A stretch of 64,000 nucleotides of DNA from Neospora caninum Liverpool (lineage: Eukaryota; Apicomplexa; Conoidasida; Eucoccidiorida; Sarcocystidae): the NCBI RefSeq assembly GCF_000208865.1, contig NC_018386.1, positions 372,001 to 436,000 of the forward strand, given 5' to 3'. The notes beneath the pieces are model-generated. The model was not told the DNA's origin and did no database searches. It saw nothing but the letters and a program-made list of their open reading frames with translations. A program made the position numbers and the translations under genes. Of the stretch, positions 25,233 to 38,170 are shown piece after piece (the first letter of the stretch is position 1; each line of letters opens with the position of its first letter).

Positions 25233-27643
25233 GAGGTAGGAAACAGTCACCTACAGGATCGAGTGATTGAACCCTTTCTCGACCGAGACAACGTGTGAGC
25301 ATTTCGGTGCATGTACTCATGTCTAAATCTATCTATAGATAGTTCGATTTAAAGAGAAAAAACACCTAAAAAGGCCGTGCCCCCACGTGCAAACCGTCCC
25401 GAATTGAATAGGCCAGTCGCCGTGTCAGTTTTCCCCAGATTCACCAGTTTTACTGCATCTGTTTCCTGGCATTCCGATAGTGTTCCTCAAACACACGAGG
25501 CGGCTAAAATGCTTTTTGCCGGCGTATGGGGACAGCCTCTACATCCTGTTTTGACCGTGAGGAGGGCCGTCGGTCGCTGGTTTGTCTTGGTTCGTTTCGC
25601 TGGACGAGTGTGTGTCGAACGAACTGACCCGACTGCGTTGTCTGTATCGCGTAACTGGAGTCCTATTCCGTATCCTAGGCACTGTACTATATCTGGGCGC
25701 AGTCGCTGTCGCAAGCGACGCGTTGCATGCTGCAGAACCCCGAACCTGACCGCACCGTTTCGTGCCGTTTTCCGTCCAGAAACTACCACGACAGTCCACG
25801 ATTTTCAAAGTGCGAAAACACCATTCTAAAACGTACTCAGGACATGCAGTACCAATCTGATAACAACGGCAAACATCCTTCTCAGCAGCCGCTAGCTTCA
25901 CGTCACGGTTTTTGTGTAGCAGCACATAAACAGAGTAGATCGCGACCACGGTTTCCTGACCTGACTTAAACTCAAGACATTTCCGTCCGCGGTATAAAAC
26001 CCGGTGCTTTCGCGCTCTGTTGCGAGTCGAACGCCACGTTTTTTTTAGTTAGACTATACGCAGCACGCCTGACACAGGCTTTCCCCCGAGTCTGGAAATG
26101 GGTAAGGAGACACCGGGCACGCAAACACACTGGGTCGGTTTCCTGAGAAAGGCCACGGCAAAACCCTCGTTTCCGGTGAAACGGCGGATTCCCGCCACCC
26201 TCCAGCGTAGCGCTGCAGCGCGTCTCCCAGTCTCGATCGGAAAAACTCGCGGCCTTTGCCCGGAACACGAGGTTACCAGCGGCAGTCGGCGACGGTTCCG
26301 CCAGAAACGACTATCTGTTCCTCGTGATGGGATGAAAAAACGGGCGTCAGATGGTATAAGCCTTTACAGACAGGAGTCAAAACGCGAGATGATGGAGATA
26401 GCTGTGCGGAAAGTCGTCGCATACACCGCATGCGAACTCGAGTCTCCGCGGCGCCGGCGATAGTAGGGCCTGCATGAGGATTGAAGAAAATGGTTTTTTC
26501 TCTGGTAATTTCTCCTCGATCTCGGCGCTTTCGCTTCGGTTTCAAGGAGGATTCCGCCCACCTTTTTTTGAAAACAATCTGTGGAGAGGCGTTTCCTTCG
26601 TTCTTGGACCCTCACGGCCTGCTGTTCCGAGCCTGAGAAAGCTGCACAGGCGACCGAGGCACGGCGACTTTTTTTCAATGAGAAAGCTCTTTCTCCCTTT
26701 CTTGCCTCCTCCCACGGCGAAGCGCCTTCGGACTGTATCGCACCTTCTCTGCATCTCCGAGTCTCTGAAAAATGTGACTCGCCGCTCGTGCCCGAGTTGT
26801 CCTGGGCGACACAGAGAACTCAAGACCGACTCCTTGGCCGACTCTCTCTGACCACTCCGAGACAACTGCGTCTATTCCGAGTCTCCCTGCCGTTGATCGC
26901 CTCGCCGACCGGAATCGAAGCCGGTTCATGTGTCTCTTCGTTTCGCCAGACTCTGAGCGCGTGCTCGGCTGCTGCGGGTCCAGTCGAACGCTCACAGCCT
27001 GGAGCATCGCACCCGCTTCCCAGAGGGGGTGCTCTCGCTGTAACTCCGCGGGGTTTTACGTACTGTGAACAGAAGAACGTTTCTCCGCTGCTCCGTTCTG
27101 TTTCTTGATTTTTCTTGAAACGCGAGCGCGTTTCACTCGGTTCCTGCTGCATATACCGTGCGCGGCATGAAGAACATCGACGCGGCGCCAGGATCTCGTG
27201 TCCACAGTCCCTGGCTTTGTCACGTGGTCCGGCCCCTGAACTTTTCGAAAATCCTCAGCTCACGCGTTTCGTGCAGCCTCCACGCAAAGTTCAACGGCTT
27301 CTTTCCGAGCGCCCTTCCGGGACGGTTTGTTGTGGGATCTTCATTTCACTTTGTATCTAGCTTTGGACGATCTCCTGCCGCTCGCTTTCCAGTCAATGCA
27401 GCACAGAGGCAGAGTCTCTTCTCGTTCCGCTGACAGCCTCCTTTCCTTGTTTGCCTTCAACGCGATGCAGTGATTTCAAACCTCCGCAGTCAGCCTCGTC
27501 CTCGTCTTCCTCCGCTTTCCCCTTCGGATCACTTCTCCGCTGTTTTGCGTTCCTCCTTGCCCTCCCCTCGTCCGGAATCGCTGACTCTTTTTGTCGTCTT
27601 CCCCAGTTTCTTTCTCCTCTGCTCTCGGTCGCCCGTTAAACAG
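25233..27643. other. Intergenic: 3' flank of giant gene and upstream region of BRF1
   Basis: No conserved coding sequence was seen. Open frames up to about 175 codons (for example 26581-27108) show no recognisable motif and overlap on both strands, as expected for GC-rich spacer. It should hold the 3' UTR of the first gene and the promoter and 5' UTR of BRF1. No TATA box or other core element could be assigned. Confidence 0.5.
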
Positions 27644-30600
27644 ATGATGCTCGGCCAGGCGGCCTTCGGGCCGCACTGCGGGGGCGGGGGTGGCGAGGGA
27701 GAAGAAGGGCGGAAAAAACCACAGTCTTGCCGCTCTTGCGGGAGCGCCGAGTTGGAGGCCAACGAAAGTCGCGGGGAGATCATTTGTTGCAGGTCAGGAA
27801 ACTGGGACACGAGTCGTTTTGCTTGCCGGCATTTTGTCTCGTTTTCCCACAGAGGCCCCGCGAGTCCCCGTCGGCTGCATCTCGTTTCTCTTCCTCGTCG
27901 TCCCGTCATGCTCTTTCCCCGTTTTTTTTCTCCTGGCGCTTCTTTGACTGAGCGGTAACTTATCTTCCTCGACGCTTTCCTCTGCCGAGCCTCCTTCCTG
28001 TTCTCTTTCCGTGAACTGTTTCCGCTGCCACGCCCTGATCCCTCGTCTCTCCCTCTGTCGCCTCTTGCATTTTCTCGCGTTCCCTCTCCCGGCTTGCTCC
28101 TCCAGGTGCGGCACGGTGCTCGAAGACCTGACGCTCGTGGACAGTCTCCAGTTCGCCGAGTCGTCCAGCGGGGGCGTCTCGATGGTAAGACACAAGGCGA
28201 GACGCAGAGGTTTCGGGGGTTATGAGGGCGCCCCGACTCTCAGGGGTTTTCGGCGGATCTGCGGGGCTGCGACGCCGTTTCGTCTCGGTCATACGAGTGA
28301 TGCCCAACACACAGGCGGTCCGTACTCACGCCATCATGTCCTCGAAGTCCCAGTACGGATGAATCCTTCTCGACATGCAGCTGATACAAAGGGATGAACC
28401 CTTCTCGACATGCAGCTGATACAAAAGGATGAATCCTTTTCGACATGAAGGTGATACACTCCCAGGGTCAGAACCTCGATTCTGAGCCGCCCTGTTTCCC
28501 CGGTGTGGGCCGCGCGATTTCAACGGTGAAATCGAGTGATGATTTCCCTGTCCGCCGGGCGGACAGTTTTTTATGTGTACCAAATCGCCTTAACTTCCTC
28601 AGGAATCGAAGGGAGGCGTGCCTTTACATATTTACGATCGGGCACACCATTCCTACACCCTGCAACGAGGATTCCTGGCTGTTTGTGTGTGTATTTCACT
28701 AATACTAGTCCTGGAATAAGGAATCCACGTCCGTTCGGTCCTGGGCATTCGTTTCCAAGTTAACCTTGAACGGGAAGTTTGTGCCGCGAGATTCGGCCGC
28801 GGGTGCCCGTCTGGGAAATGAACAGCCCGGCCGAGAAACCAATCCACTTCCAAACTGCCGAGAAGTCTCCGAGAAGGGAACGCGTTTCGTTTTCTTGTCT
28901 GGAGAGTTTGCCGGCGTGTGCGCTGGTTTCGCCTTTTCTTCCAGGTTGGCCAGTTTGTGTCCAGCTGCAGCGGCGCAGCCCGCGGATTGAGAGCGGGTGT
29001 CGGCGGAGGCACTGACAGTCGAGAACAAACTCTCCAGAGAGGGTTCAACAACATACAATCGATCGCCGGTAACTGCTGTGCACCGACGCATTTCACCGAG
29101 ATTCCTTCGCTCATGGTCGTCCCTCGAGGGAGCGACGTATCTCACAGAGATCCACTGTCTGGGCGCCTCCAGCCTACGACCCGCGTTTTGTGTCTGTGTC
29201 GATGCCTTCATTCACCTATGTGCGCGCATGCATATACGCTAAAATCTGTTTTTACTGTCGCGTGTCACCTGTTCTTTAGGTTTTTGCCTAGTGCTTTTTT
29301 GTGCGTGTGTTTGCTCTCTTCCGTGGATGCGCGTGCGCTGTCGCGCGTCCCCCCGTGTCGGCGTTCCATCGCTTCGTCTCCGTACGGGCGTTTTTGCCGG
29401 CCGCTGTGAGGGCCGATCGGGTTTTTAAGCACGTGCCTAGTGGTGCGCATGCAGTGCAGTTCGGAACTTGCCTAGGTGCGCATGCGCCTGCGTCACGGCC
29501 GCCGCGTCCGTTCTCCCGGAAGTGTGTGCCTTTAAAATTCCCTTTTCGGCCTCTTTCTGTGCTCCCCAGAACGCCTGCGGCTCTCGTCGCAGCAACACAT
29601 CTCGTCAGCGCACCGCCTCTACCTGATGGCGACTCAGAGAAACTTTACGCTGGGCCGGCGCTCCGTGCTCGTGGCGTCTGCGTGCCTCTACGCGATTTGC
29701 CGGCGGGAACGGACACCGCATCTCCTCATCGACTTCTGCGATGTTCTGAGGTGAGAAACCCCCCAGCCACGCGACAAGACGCTGCGCGTGTCGGCCGGGG
29801 GTTTTTGCGAGGCAGTCGTCACCCGACTCCGACGCGCCCGAGAGTGTGTCCAGCGTCGGCGTGGAAGCAGTCCGGAACATCGCCTGGCAACAAGGTTTTT
29901 TTAGACGCGGACTGTCTCGTATCTCCGCACGTTACACCGTCGGCCAATGCGTATCTTTTCCGCCGGTGTCTCGTAAGCTGTTAGGTGTTGTTTTGCCCTC
30001 CCGAAAATCGGTTGTCCCTGCCGTCTTGCTCACCCTCGGAAGAGTGCCGCTTCTTTTCCGACATTTCGGTGTCTCACCAACACCTATGCGTGTGCTGTGC
30101 GCTCTCCAGGACAAACGTTCGCGCGCTCGGCCAGGTGAGCTTCTTTCCACTTTTTACACGCGCGCCAACCTGCCTCTCTTTATCTCCTGCTGTCGCCCTC
30201 ATTGCTTCCCTCATTGTCGCCCGCATTGGCTTCGCGTATTCGCTCGCCCTCGCCGCCTCTCGGTCTCTCGGAAGGCCTCTGTGTTTGTCTGCCTGTGGTG
30301 CTCGTTGCGTGCGTTTCTACTGATTTTTCTCTCAGTATTTGCGTGTCCTGAGCCTCTCGACCTCGACAGGTCGGCGCCAGTTCCTGCGCAAAGTTGCAAG
30401 ACGCGCAAAAGCTGCCAACGCGTCGTTTTCTGGCGGCGGACCCTGTGACGCGTCGCCTTTTTCGTCCTGCGTGGTTTCCGGTTTACGACGCTCAGGTTTT
30501 CATGAAGCTGCTGCGCGTGCTCCACCTGCAAGTCCCTCACGTCGATCCGTCGCTGTTCCTTGAGCGGTTTGCTTGCCAAATGCAACTGGGAGATAAAACG

Positions 30601-33600
30601 CACACGGTGGCCCAAACGGGCGTTAGACTCATTCAGGTAATTGTGCATGGAGGCACTTTTGCGGCGCCTCGAGTCGCAGCTCTGTGACTCGGATCTCGGT
30701 TCGCCGCCTCTCGGTTTTCGCGTTGTTTTCGTTCCCCAAAGACTCCCTCCAAAATGCGGTGACACCAATCCTTTTCACATAGACAGGTCGCTTCGAGGAG
30801 AGGCCTACTGCGCGTTGTGCGCACTGCCATCCCCTCACGGACCGTCAGCTATTTCGGTCGACTTTGATCTTGGAATTGCAGTCCGCGGTTGCGTGCTGTT
30901 CACCTCTTCTGGAAAGTAGTGCAGCACGTGCCGGTCTTCGGCTGCTTGTCTGTATCTTCGTTTTCGCCTTCACCATACTTGGGTTTCTCGCGTTTTCGTG
31001 CTGTTCGTAACGCGCACGGTTGCCGCGCGCGCTTTCCAACGCCTCGAATGGCAGATCTAAAAGTGTTGGATTTCGATCTCCTGCGACACTCTTTCACATC
31101 GGTGCTCTGTTCTGTCGTCGCCTCGCCTCGCTTCCTCACTGTGCTGTCCCTCGAAAGAAAGTACTTGTCCTTGCGTCGTCGAGACCCGCGACTCTGCATG
31201 TCCAGTTTTTCGGTTCAGCCCCCCACTGTCCTCGCCTTAGTGCCTTAGCGTGCACTTTGCCCTGTTCTGTGGCGATGTTGTTCCAAGCACCATTTCGGTG
31301 TTTCGGTGTCAACGTGAACGAATCCCGTTTCATAAATGCAGCCACTGAAGGCTCCGTTGATTTCCAGGAACGGCGTTACTGTACTTTCTTCGCTCACGTG
31401 GTCTGTCGACAGTCAAACCTCTTCGTTTTGTGCCTCTTCGTTCTCGCCTCTCCCGTCCCCTTCGTCTTGTGTGCATTTCGCCTGTGCTCGCGCCTCGTTC
31501 TTCGTGTGGCGCCTTCGATCTCAGGCGATGAATCGCGACTGGATCAGCACGGGGCGACGCCCGATGGGCCTCTGCGGGGCAGCGTTGCTGATCGCAGCCC
31601 GCTACCACAATTTCCAAATGAATGCGGAGGACATTGCGCATGTAAGCCTTTCTTTTTCGCCTTGTCTGCCGGTCTCCAGAGCTTCGTCTCTGTGCCGTGC
31701 TCCTCTCATGCTTTCCCTTGGCCGGGTCGGGGTAATCGGCTCCCGCCTGCCTTCTCGGCTTCTGGACGGTACACGGGGCGGCTATCGCTCCGCTATGCCT
31801 TTTTCGCCGTCTGCATTCCCCGTTCCCGTGCTCTTCCCCTGCTCTCCCTCGTTTCCTTTTCCACGGATTGTCGCCGTCGTTTCGCCCTCTGAGAGTCCTG
31901 CCTTCCTTCGTATCTTTGCTTTCTTTCCCATTCGTCCCGTGGCGCTTTCCCCAAGGTGCGTGCCGCGTTCTCTCTGCTGGTGTGCCTTTCATTCCTGCAA
32001 AACGAAGCACGCGCTCTTCCTGGCCTTTCTTGCTCTCTTCTCGTCTCCTGCAGATCGTGCGCGTTTCGGGGCCGACAGTCAATCGCCGCCTCCAAGAGTT
32101 CAAGCAGACGGCGACGGCACAGCTGGCCGTTGCCGACTTTGAGTCCACAGACCTTCTGTCGCTCCCGAGTCAGGCGCAGCCGCCGTGTCGCGTGAAGGCG
32201 TACCAGCGGAAACTGAAGTTGATGCAGAAGAAAGAGACGCCGGCGCTTCCCAACTCGCCCGCGCTCCTCGCGTTGCCGTCGACGGTGCCGGAGGCGACTC
32301 AGCCACGAGACGGCGGGAACGAGGCGGAAGCGTCCGCCGAAGCCCACGGCGAGGAAGACGAAGGCGCGCCTGGCGAAGCGACGGCAGACAGGCCGTCTCT
32401 CTCTCCAGCTGTCTCCGCAGGCACGAGACCGACAGGACTGGGCGACTTCGCGGCGGTGGCGAATCTGCAGCTGGACCCGGACTTGCTCTGCAAGGAGGTG
32501 AGCGGCGAACGCCGGCAGACGCTCAGAACTTCTGGGAAGCGCGAGACCAGTCGCAGACGGCGGGGCCGCGAGACGCTTTGAGGCTGAGAGGGGAGACCGG
32601 GATGGGCTGTCGCTCGAACCGGCCGCGAACGGATAGTTTTCCGTCCTCCGCGTGTCGCCGACAGCGACCTGCGAGAGCAGTCGGGAAGTCCTGCCTGCGC
32701 AGTTGTCGAGGAGAGGTGGTAACCTCCTGCGCGAGCGTGAGATGTTGCGCCCCGGGTGCTTCACCGTTTGCTTTTTTCTCCGTTTTTTTCGCGTTGTTCA
32801 GGCCCCGTCGCCAGAGGACATTCTCCTTCTAGCCGGACGCATGGCGTCGGCGCTCGATGGGCAGCGAAGCAATCCGTCTCAGTCGACTGCTGCCTCCTCT
32901 CGGGAGGACGCGCGTGCAGCGTCTCAGGCGTCCTTGACAGCTGCGGAAGGTGACGAGGAGGGAGAGTCTGGAGCCGAAGAGCGGCGCAAGCAAGGCGAGA
33001 GATACGATGCGGACCGACGGTTCGACTCGCTTCGGGGTGTCCAGGTAAACGCGAAAACTGCGCACCTTCCGGCGTTGACGCGATTCGCGCGGCAAACGCC
33101 AGGTGAAGATTCCTTTTCGCGCCTGCGCGTTGCCCCGGCGGAGTTCACGCTCTCCACGCACAGGATCTCGACGCCCCCCCTGTCCCTGTGGTGGGGTTAC
33201 GCGTGTTCTCCCTGACCCGTCGGTTCCGCAGTCTCGTGTGAGACGAAGGAAATTGCGTGTCAGGAGAGACAGCGGAGTTAGAATGCCGGTGTGCACTCTG
33301 AACGCAGTGGAACTCAAGCTTCGTTGTTGCGTTGGGCGACCAAGAGTCATCCGTATTTTTTTCCGTGAGCGGACCCGAGAGATGCATGCGGCATGTCGCC
33401 TCGGGTAGCCGTCCATCGGCGCCTGCTTCATGCACGCACGTAGGCGACGCCGCAGCGAGGCACTTTTGGACCTTCTGTCAAACCCGCGTGCCCGAGAGAT
33501 CTGACTCCCTCACGAAAAAGGCAAGGCGAACTGGACAAGAACGTCTTTTCATCGCGCGTTTTCTTGGTTTCGCCTTCTGCGTTTCCGAACCTCAGACTCC

Positions 33601-35508
33601 GGGTCTCGACCAGGCGCGCAGTGCAGCCGCCTCGCGTCTTGGCGCGCCGACCTTCTCGTCCTCGTTCTCCGCAACGGCCTCGGGCGCCTCGGGCGTCGAC
33701 GGCGAACACGCTGGGAGCGAACGGTCGGTAGCGCTCTTTGGAGACGCAGATACTGCGGGATCAACGGGAAGACGAGAGGACGACGACGAGTCGGACGAAG
33801 AAGAAATCCGCCATATGTTCCTCAGCGAAAGCGAGAAGCGCGCGAAAGCGCTCATCTGGTAAGCCAGGCAAAACTCGAGGCGACGGCGACGATTTGTGTT
33901 TTGGGACCGTCGAGGGACGAGGGGAAGCCTGGAGAAGACTCAGCAGCCGACGAGGCAACTGCGATGGCGATCTTGAGAATTCCCCTACGTGTATAGTTTA
34001 TTTGTAGGATACACTTTCGGCGTGGAAACCCGAGGTCTCGGGTGTCAGCATTGTTCTCAAGTGCGGGGCAGGAAAGAGGGCCGTCCCCGCTTCTGTCTTT
34101 GAAGTGTTGTTGTCAGCAGAACTGTTCGCGTTTCTGGCGTCGGCCAGCACGTGTGAAAGGCATAGCGGAGCGAGTCAGCCCCCAGAGAGAGAAAGAAAAA
34201 CGCCTCGTGGGTGTCGGTTCCGCGTGTTGTTGTCTCAGGGACGAACTCACCAAAGACGTTATGCCTCTCGTGCATCGAAGACTGAAGGAGAAGAAACTAC
34301 GCGAGCGGGAAATGATGGTAAACCCATCGAAACGGTACGAACCCGACAGATATATAAATATATATATGTATATATGTATACATATTTGCAGTGGGCTGTA
34401 CATGTGCGGAGTCTCACCAGGCGACATCACATGACGCCCAGAGATTCTTGTTCGTCTGAGTGTGGTGCATGCCTACCACCGGCACTAGGGGTAGGAAATG
34501 GTGCTGCCTCTGCTGTGTCTCCTGTGTCTGTAGGCAAAAAAGTTTGTGTATCTACATGAATACATTGTACAAGTATTATTTTGATGCGTTGACCGTGTGT
34601 CGAACTGGGAGTCCTTGCACTCTGAGACGAACGCGCGCGATCTCCAGGAGGTCGAGCAAGGCCCGGACCTTTTTCGACGAGGTGTCGGCGGTCGCCCGCA
34701 TTGTCTTTCTTCGATTCCTCTTCGTTTTTGATGCTTCGCGGAAACGTTTCGAGAGCGTCTGGGTCGTCGTCTTCCGTCCCTTTCGTTGCTTGTGCCTCTG
34801 CTGAGCCTCCTTGTTGTCACATCGAGGCGGCGACCGGTCCTCCTGTGCAACTTGTGACCAGAAAGCGGCTGCAAAACACGAGGCGCGGACGCTTTGGAAG
34901 CGACGTTGGGAGCACTCCTGCTGCCTCGGTAAGTTTTCTGCGCGTCGGGTGTCTAGACGGAAAGAAGACGGAGATAAAGAAAACGGAGACGGCCCAGCTT
35001 GCGCAGAAATGTCTCGTCGAGAGCGAGATGGAGGGGTTGTCGGCTGTTTTTTTGAAGCGGAAAAATTCGCCGTACACCCGAACAGCAAGAGCAGCTGTGA
35101 AAACAAATAAACGTCGCAGACGCATCGCGTGTGCTTGCATAACATATATATGTGTATACAAATATATACGCAAGTATATATATTTATGTATGTCTCTACC
35201 GACATATATATAAGTATATATATTTATATATATGTGTACAGTGATGCCCGTGTAGAACCGCTTCATTTCTTGTCTGCGTATGTCAGTGTGTACAAAGACA
35301 CGCGTCCCCTCCGGATCGGGGCGGCAGTGGAGGACGTCGCTTTTTCACGAAGTCTTGTCTGACAGTTTGTTTCTCTGTCCAGGCGGCAGAATCCGTTCGC
35401 TTGGCTCTTCAAATGAACGGCCGCAGCATCGTGGGGCGCATAAACGACGACGCGCTGAACAGCCTCTTCGGCCCCGTTCGTCGAGTCACTGAAGAAACCA
35501 GCGGATGA
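27644..35508 (+). CDS. BRF1: BRF1, TFIIB-related subunit of RNA polymerase III factor TFIIIB
   Basis: In other eukaryotes BRF1 joins TBP and BDP1 to recruit RNA polymerase III to tRNA and 5S genes. Exons: 27644-27792, 28106-28184, 28945-29068, 29570-29750, 30110-30134, 30496-30636, 31525-31641, 32054-32497, 32802-33044, 33596-33858, 34239-34317, 34806-34928, 35383-35508; 697 residues. An N-terminal zinc ribbon has ligands C29, C32, C48 and C51 (CRSC ... CCRC). Two cyclin folds follow (about 100-186 and 187-300), with GRRSVLVASACLYAICRRE, VDPSLFLERFA and DWISTGRRPMGLCGAALL, all close to the BRF1 family. After an acidic insertion of about 200 residues, the C-terminal part (WDELTKDVMPLVHRRL and GRINDDALNSLF) matches the BRF1 homology region. 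The RPMGLCGAAL context separates it from TFIIB. ATG at 27644 was chosen; 27647 is also possible. The 25-nt exon 5 and the GTCAGG donor of exon 1 are unusual. Confidence 0.93.
28358..28462. repeat. Three tandem 35-nt units in BRF1 intron 2
   Basis: Units at 28358-28392, 28393-28427 and 28428-28462 share the core CTTCTCGACATGCAGCTG with a few changes in the third. They lie 170 nt into the 760-nt intron after exon 2. Confidence 0.95.
35141..35240. repeat. TATA-rich microsatellite in last BRF1 intron
   Basis: Degenerate TATATA and GTATA units between exons 34806-34928 and 35383-35508. A shorter similar tract sits at 34351-34386. Confidence 0.85.
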
Positions 35509-36226
35509 CCCGAGACGCTGGACAGGTAGCCGGCAATCACACGGCGGCGCCGGGTTCCCGTGGTCCATCCAGAAAGCCTACGTATAGGAGGGATAAGCGC
35601 TCGGGCAGCACGAACCTCGAGACGCGACAGGGACGCATGTGAAAAGAGAGATTAAGAAGCTAGCTCTGTGTTTTTGCATTTTTCTTCCGTCTCTAGACGC
35701 TGAGGTGGGTGGGGGCTGCGACAACGCACAGATCTAGGTTTCCTGGGGCCCGTTGCCAAGCTGATGTGTTTTTCTGATGCATGCATTTCTATTGGGACAG
35801 CTAGCCGTTCCGTCTATGTGGAGCGCCTGCGTTCCGAATTCTGTTTCCTTCGTTCCCTGTGCTTCGCGGGTGCGGCACGCACCCGCGAAAGCGGTTGACT
35901 GGCCTCAGTCTCTCGCGCGCTGTCTTTTCTTCCACTTTGCTTTCTTCCTGGCCGGTCGTCCGCTTCCTTCTCGCGATTGTTCCTTGCCGTTCTTTCCTTG
36001 TCAATGGACAACGACGCAAAGGACCGCTGCCCGCAGGAGGCGCATCTTTTTAACATGCCAAGCAGTTTCTTACGCCCTTGCGACGCATGGCCTACATCGA
36101 TGTTCCCGCACGCAGCGGGCGCTCGCGGTCCAACCAAAAACGCTTCGATCCTCTGTCGCCCAGCGCGTAGACACAACGATCTGGAACCCACGCCGGGGGT
36201 GGTGGGAACCTGTGATGCGCAGCCGT

Positions 36227-36392
36227 GTCTGTCTCTGTCGATTCCTATCTCTCTGTCGATTCCTATCTGTCCCTCTCTCTGTTGATTCCTATCTGTCCCT
36301 CTCTCTGTTGATTCCTATCTGTCCCTCTCTCTGTTGATTCCTATCTCTCTGTCTCTCTGTTGATTCCTGTCCCTCTGTCGATTCCTATCTCC
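36227..36392. repeat. Tandem repeat with 26-nt unit in the BRF1/CAX spacer
   Basis: Repeated CTGTTGATTCCTATC blocks separated by TGTCCCTCTCT, about seven partial or full units. The central units are near-identical and the outer ones have CTGTCGATTCC and shorter spacing. Confidence 0.92.
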
Positions 36393-37824
36393 TCTCCCCC
36401 GCGCGGCTGTGTCTACTCTCTAATCTGTGGTACCAACTCGCTGGTGCGTCTTCCGCTGTGGCCTCTTCGGGAAACGCTTTGGTGCGCGCGGAAAGACTCT
36501 CTGCGCCGCGCCCGCAGTGCTCGCTTCGTTCATCGCCCATGTCTTCTTCTCCGTGGAAAAACGCGAGGCGCCGACATCTCGGAAGACGCAGAAAAGCACC
36601 GCGCACGCGGAGCGTGCCCCGTGCGAGGATCTCTCGACGGAACAAGGAAACGCCCGGCACCTCCCGCGAAACGCGAGGAACACAGAGGAAACCCGCACCA
36701 CAATGGTGAAGACTGAGAAATGCTACACGCAGAGCCGGGCGCAACAGACAGAGTTTCTCTGGTCCCACGAGAGGGGCCGGGGGAGACTCGGAGCGCCGCA
36801 GAAAGGTTCTCGCTCCAGAGGAGGCCTCTTGCGTGAAAGACAAAATTGAGGAAACGGCTCAGGAGAAGGCGATTTGCCTGGCTCTTCCCGGGGTCTGCAG
36901 CCACAAGATTGGGCACGAAAGGGCCAAGTGACCGAACAGGTCAAGCGCATGAAAATGGCAAGTCCAGCGACAGTCTCTCTCTCAGACAGACGCCACTGTG
37001 AACAAATCGGAGAGACTGGAGGGGACGCCTCGGTGGCCCGAGCCGCCGAGCGCGCCCAGGGGAAACGCGAAGCGAGGATGGGGTAGCGGAGCGGTCGGTT
37101 TCGCGGAGGCTCGGCGCAGAAAAACGCAAAAGGAGAAACCTCAACCATGGGCCGCGTCTGTGTCGCCAACGCGAAGGTCTGTCCAAAGGAGACAAGAAGG
37201 CGCGAGTCGAGGGAGACGAGCGCGGCGCTGTTTGCAGTCGTCCTCCGTCTGCGCCTCGCACTCGTCGCCGGGGTGCACGATAGAGAGTGTCCGCATATCT
37301 TTTCTCTCGGGGCATTCGATGCCCTGTCGCGCGTTCTGAAAGAGCCAGAGGCTGCGTTGCGTCTCGGTAAGGAACCGTCTCCGCCGGGGAGCATCGACAC
37401 GTGAAGGAAAAAAGTGCCACGGAGACAGGTCGCGTTGGACTGCATCCTTCGCCTTTCAAGGGTTTCCCGCAGTTGACTGGATGATCTGCGAAAACATGCA
37501 CTGCCTTGGGTTCGCCCCGCCCCGCTTTTCGATCGCGCGCCGCGACGCAGTCAAGGCAGGCTGGCTGGAGCGCCTTTACCACCGACAGAAGTCGCGGCGT
37601 GCGCGCTCGAGTTTGGATCATTGTACCTAAAGGACAGAAACAATGAGAAACAAGCGAGAGAGACCCACAAACTACATCCATACGAGAATCCCCAGATCTG
37701 ACATCGCCTCCTCGACACCTCCGCTGCATACACCGACCTACATACCAACTAGCTAACGATGGAGTCTTACCGCGGCTACCTCTCCACAAATATGCATGCC
37801 CACCTGGGCACCCATCCCTCTCTC

Positions 37825-37827
<3 letters not shown>

Positions 37828-37859
<32 letters not shown>
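37828..37859. repeat. (TA)16 microsatellite
   Basis: Uninterrupted TA dinucleotides in the convergent spacer, preceded by a short TC tract. Confidence 0.95.
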
Positions 37860-37862
<3 letters not shown>

Positions 37863-38170
37863 TCCTCGGTGGCGTTGCTTTTGCCCCCTCGGTGTAAGGA
37901 GAAATACGGAATACGAACGTTGTAAACACATACCTAGACGTTACAGGACTACATGACGCACTACATTTTTGGCATTACATTTTTGCTTCTTTCACATTCC
38001 CATGAGCCGGCACGCTACAGCCCATCGGTGTATACACAGTTGCGCATGTGCACATGAATAAATACCTAAATACATACACATATATATGTTGGATGCCTGA
38101 ACAGTACCCGGCCACGTACAGCGACACCAACCCCCCGCGGAGTATCCGGATGCGTCTGTTTCGCGCGTCC

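Larger units (their letters stand above)
35509..38170. other. Convergent intergenic region between BRF1 and CAX
   Basis: It holds the 3' flanks of two genes that face each other. Long open frames on both strands (up to 282 codons on the minus strand, 36941-37789) lie in GC-rich sequence, overlap each other and show no known motif, so I do not call a gene. The region contains the 26-nt tandem repeat at 36227-36392 and a (TA)n tract at 37828-37859. Confidence 0.5.

Noticed and set aside
36941..37789. 282-codon minus-strand open frame in the BRF1/CAX spacer
   Set aside because: No motif, no supporting splice structure, and open frames overlap it on the other strand; GC-rich spacer explains it.
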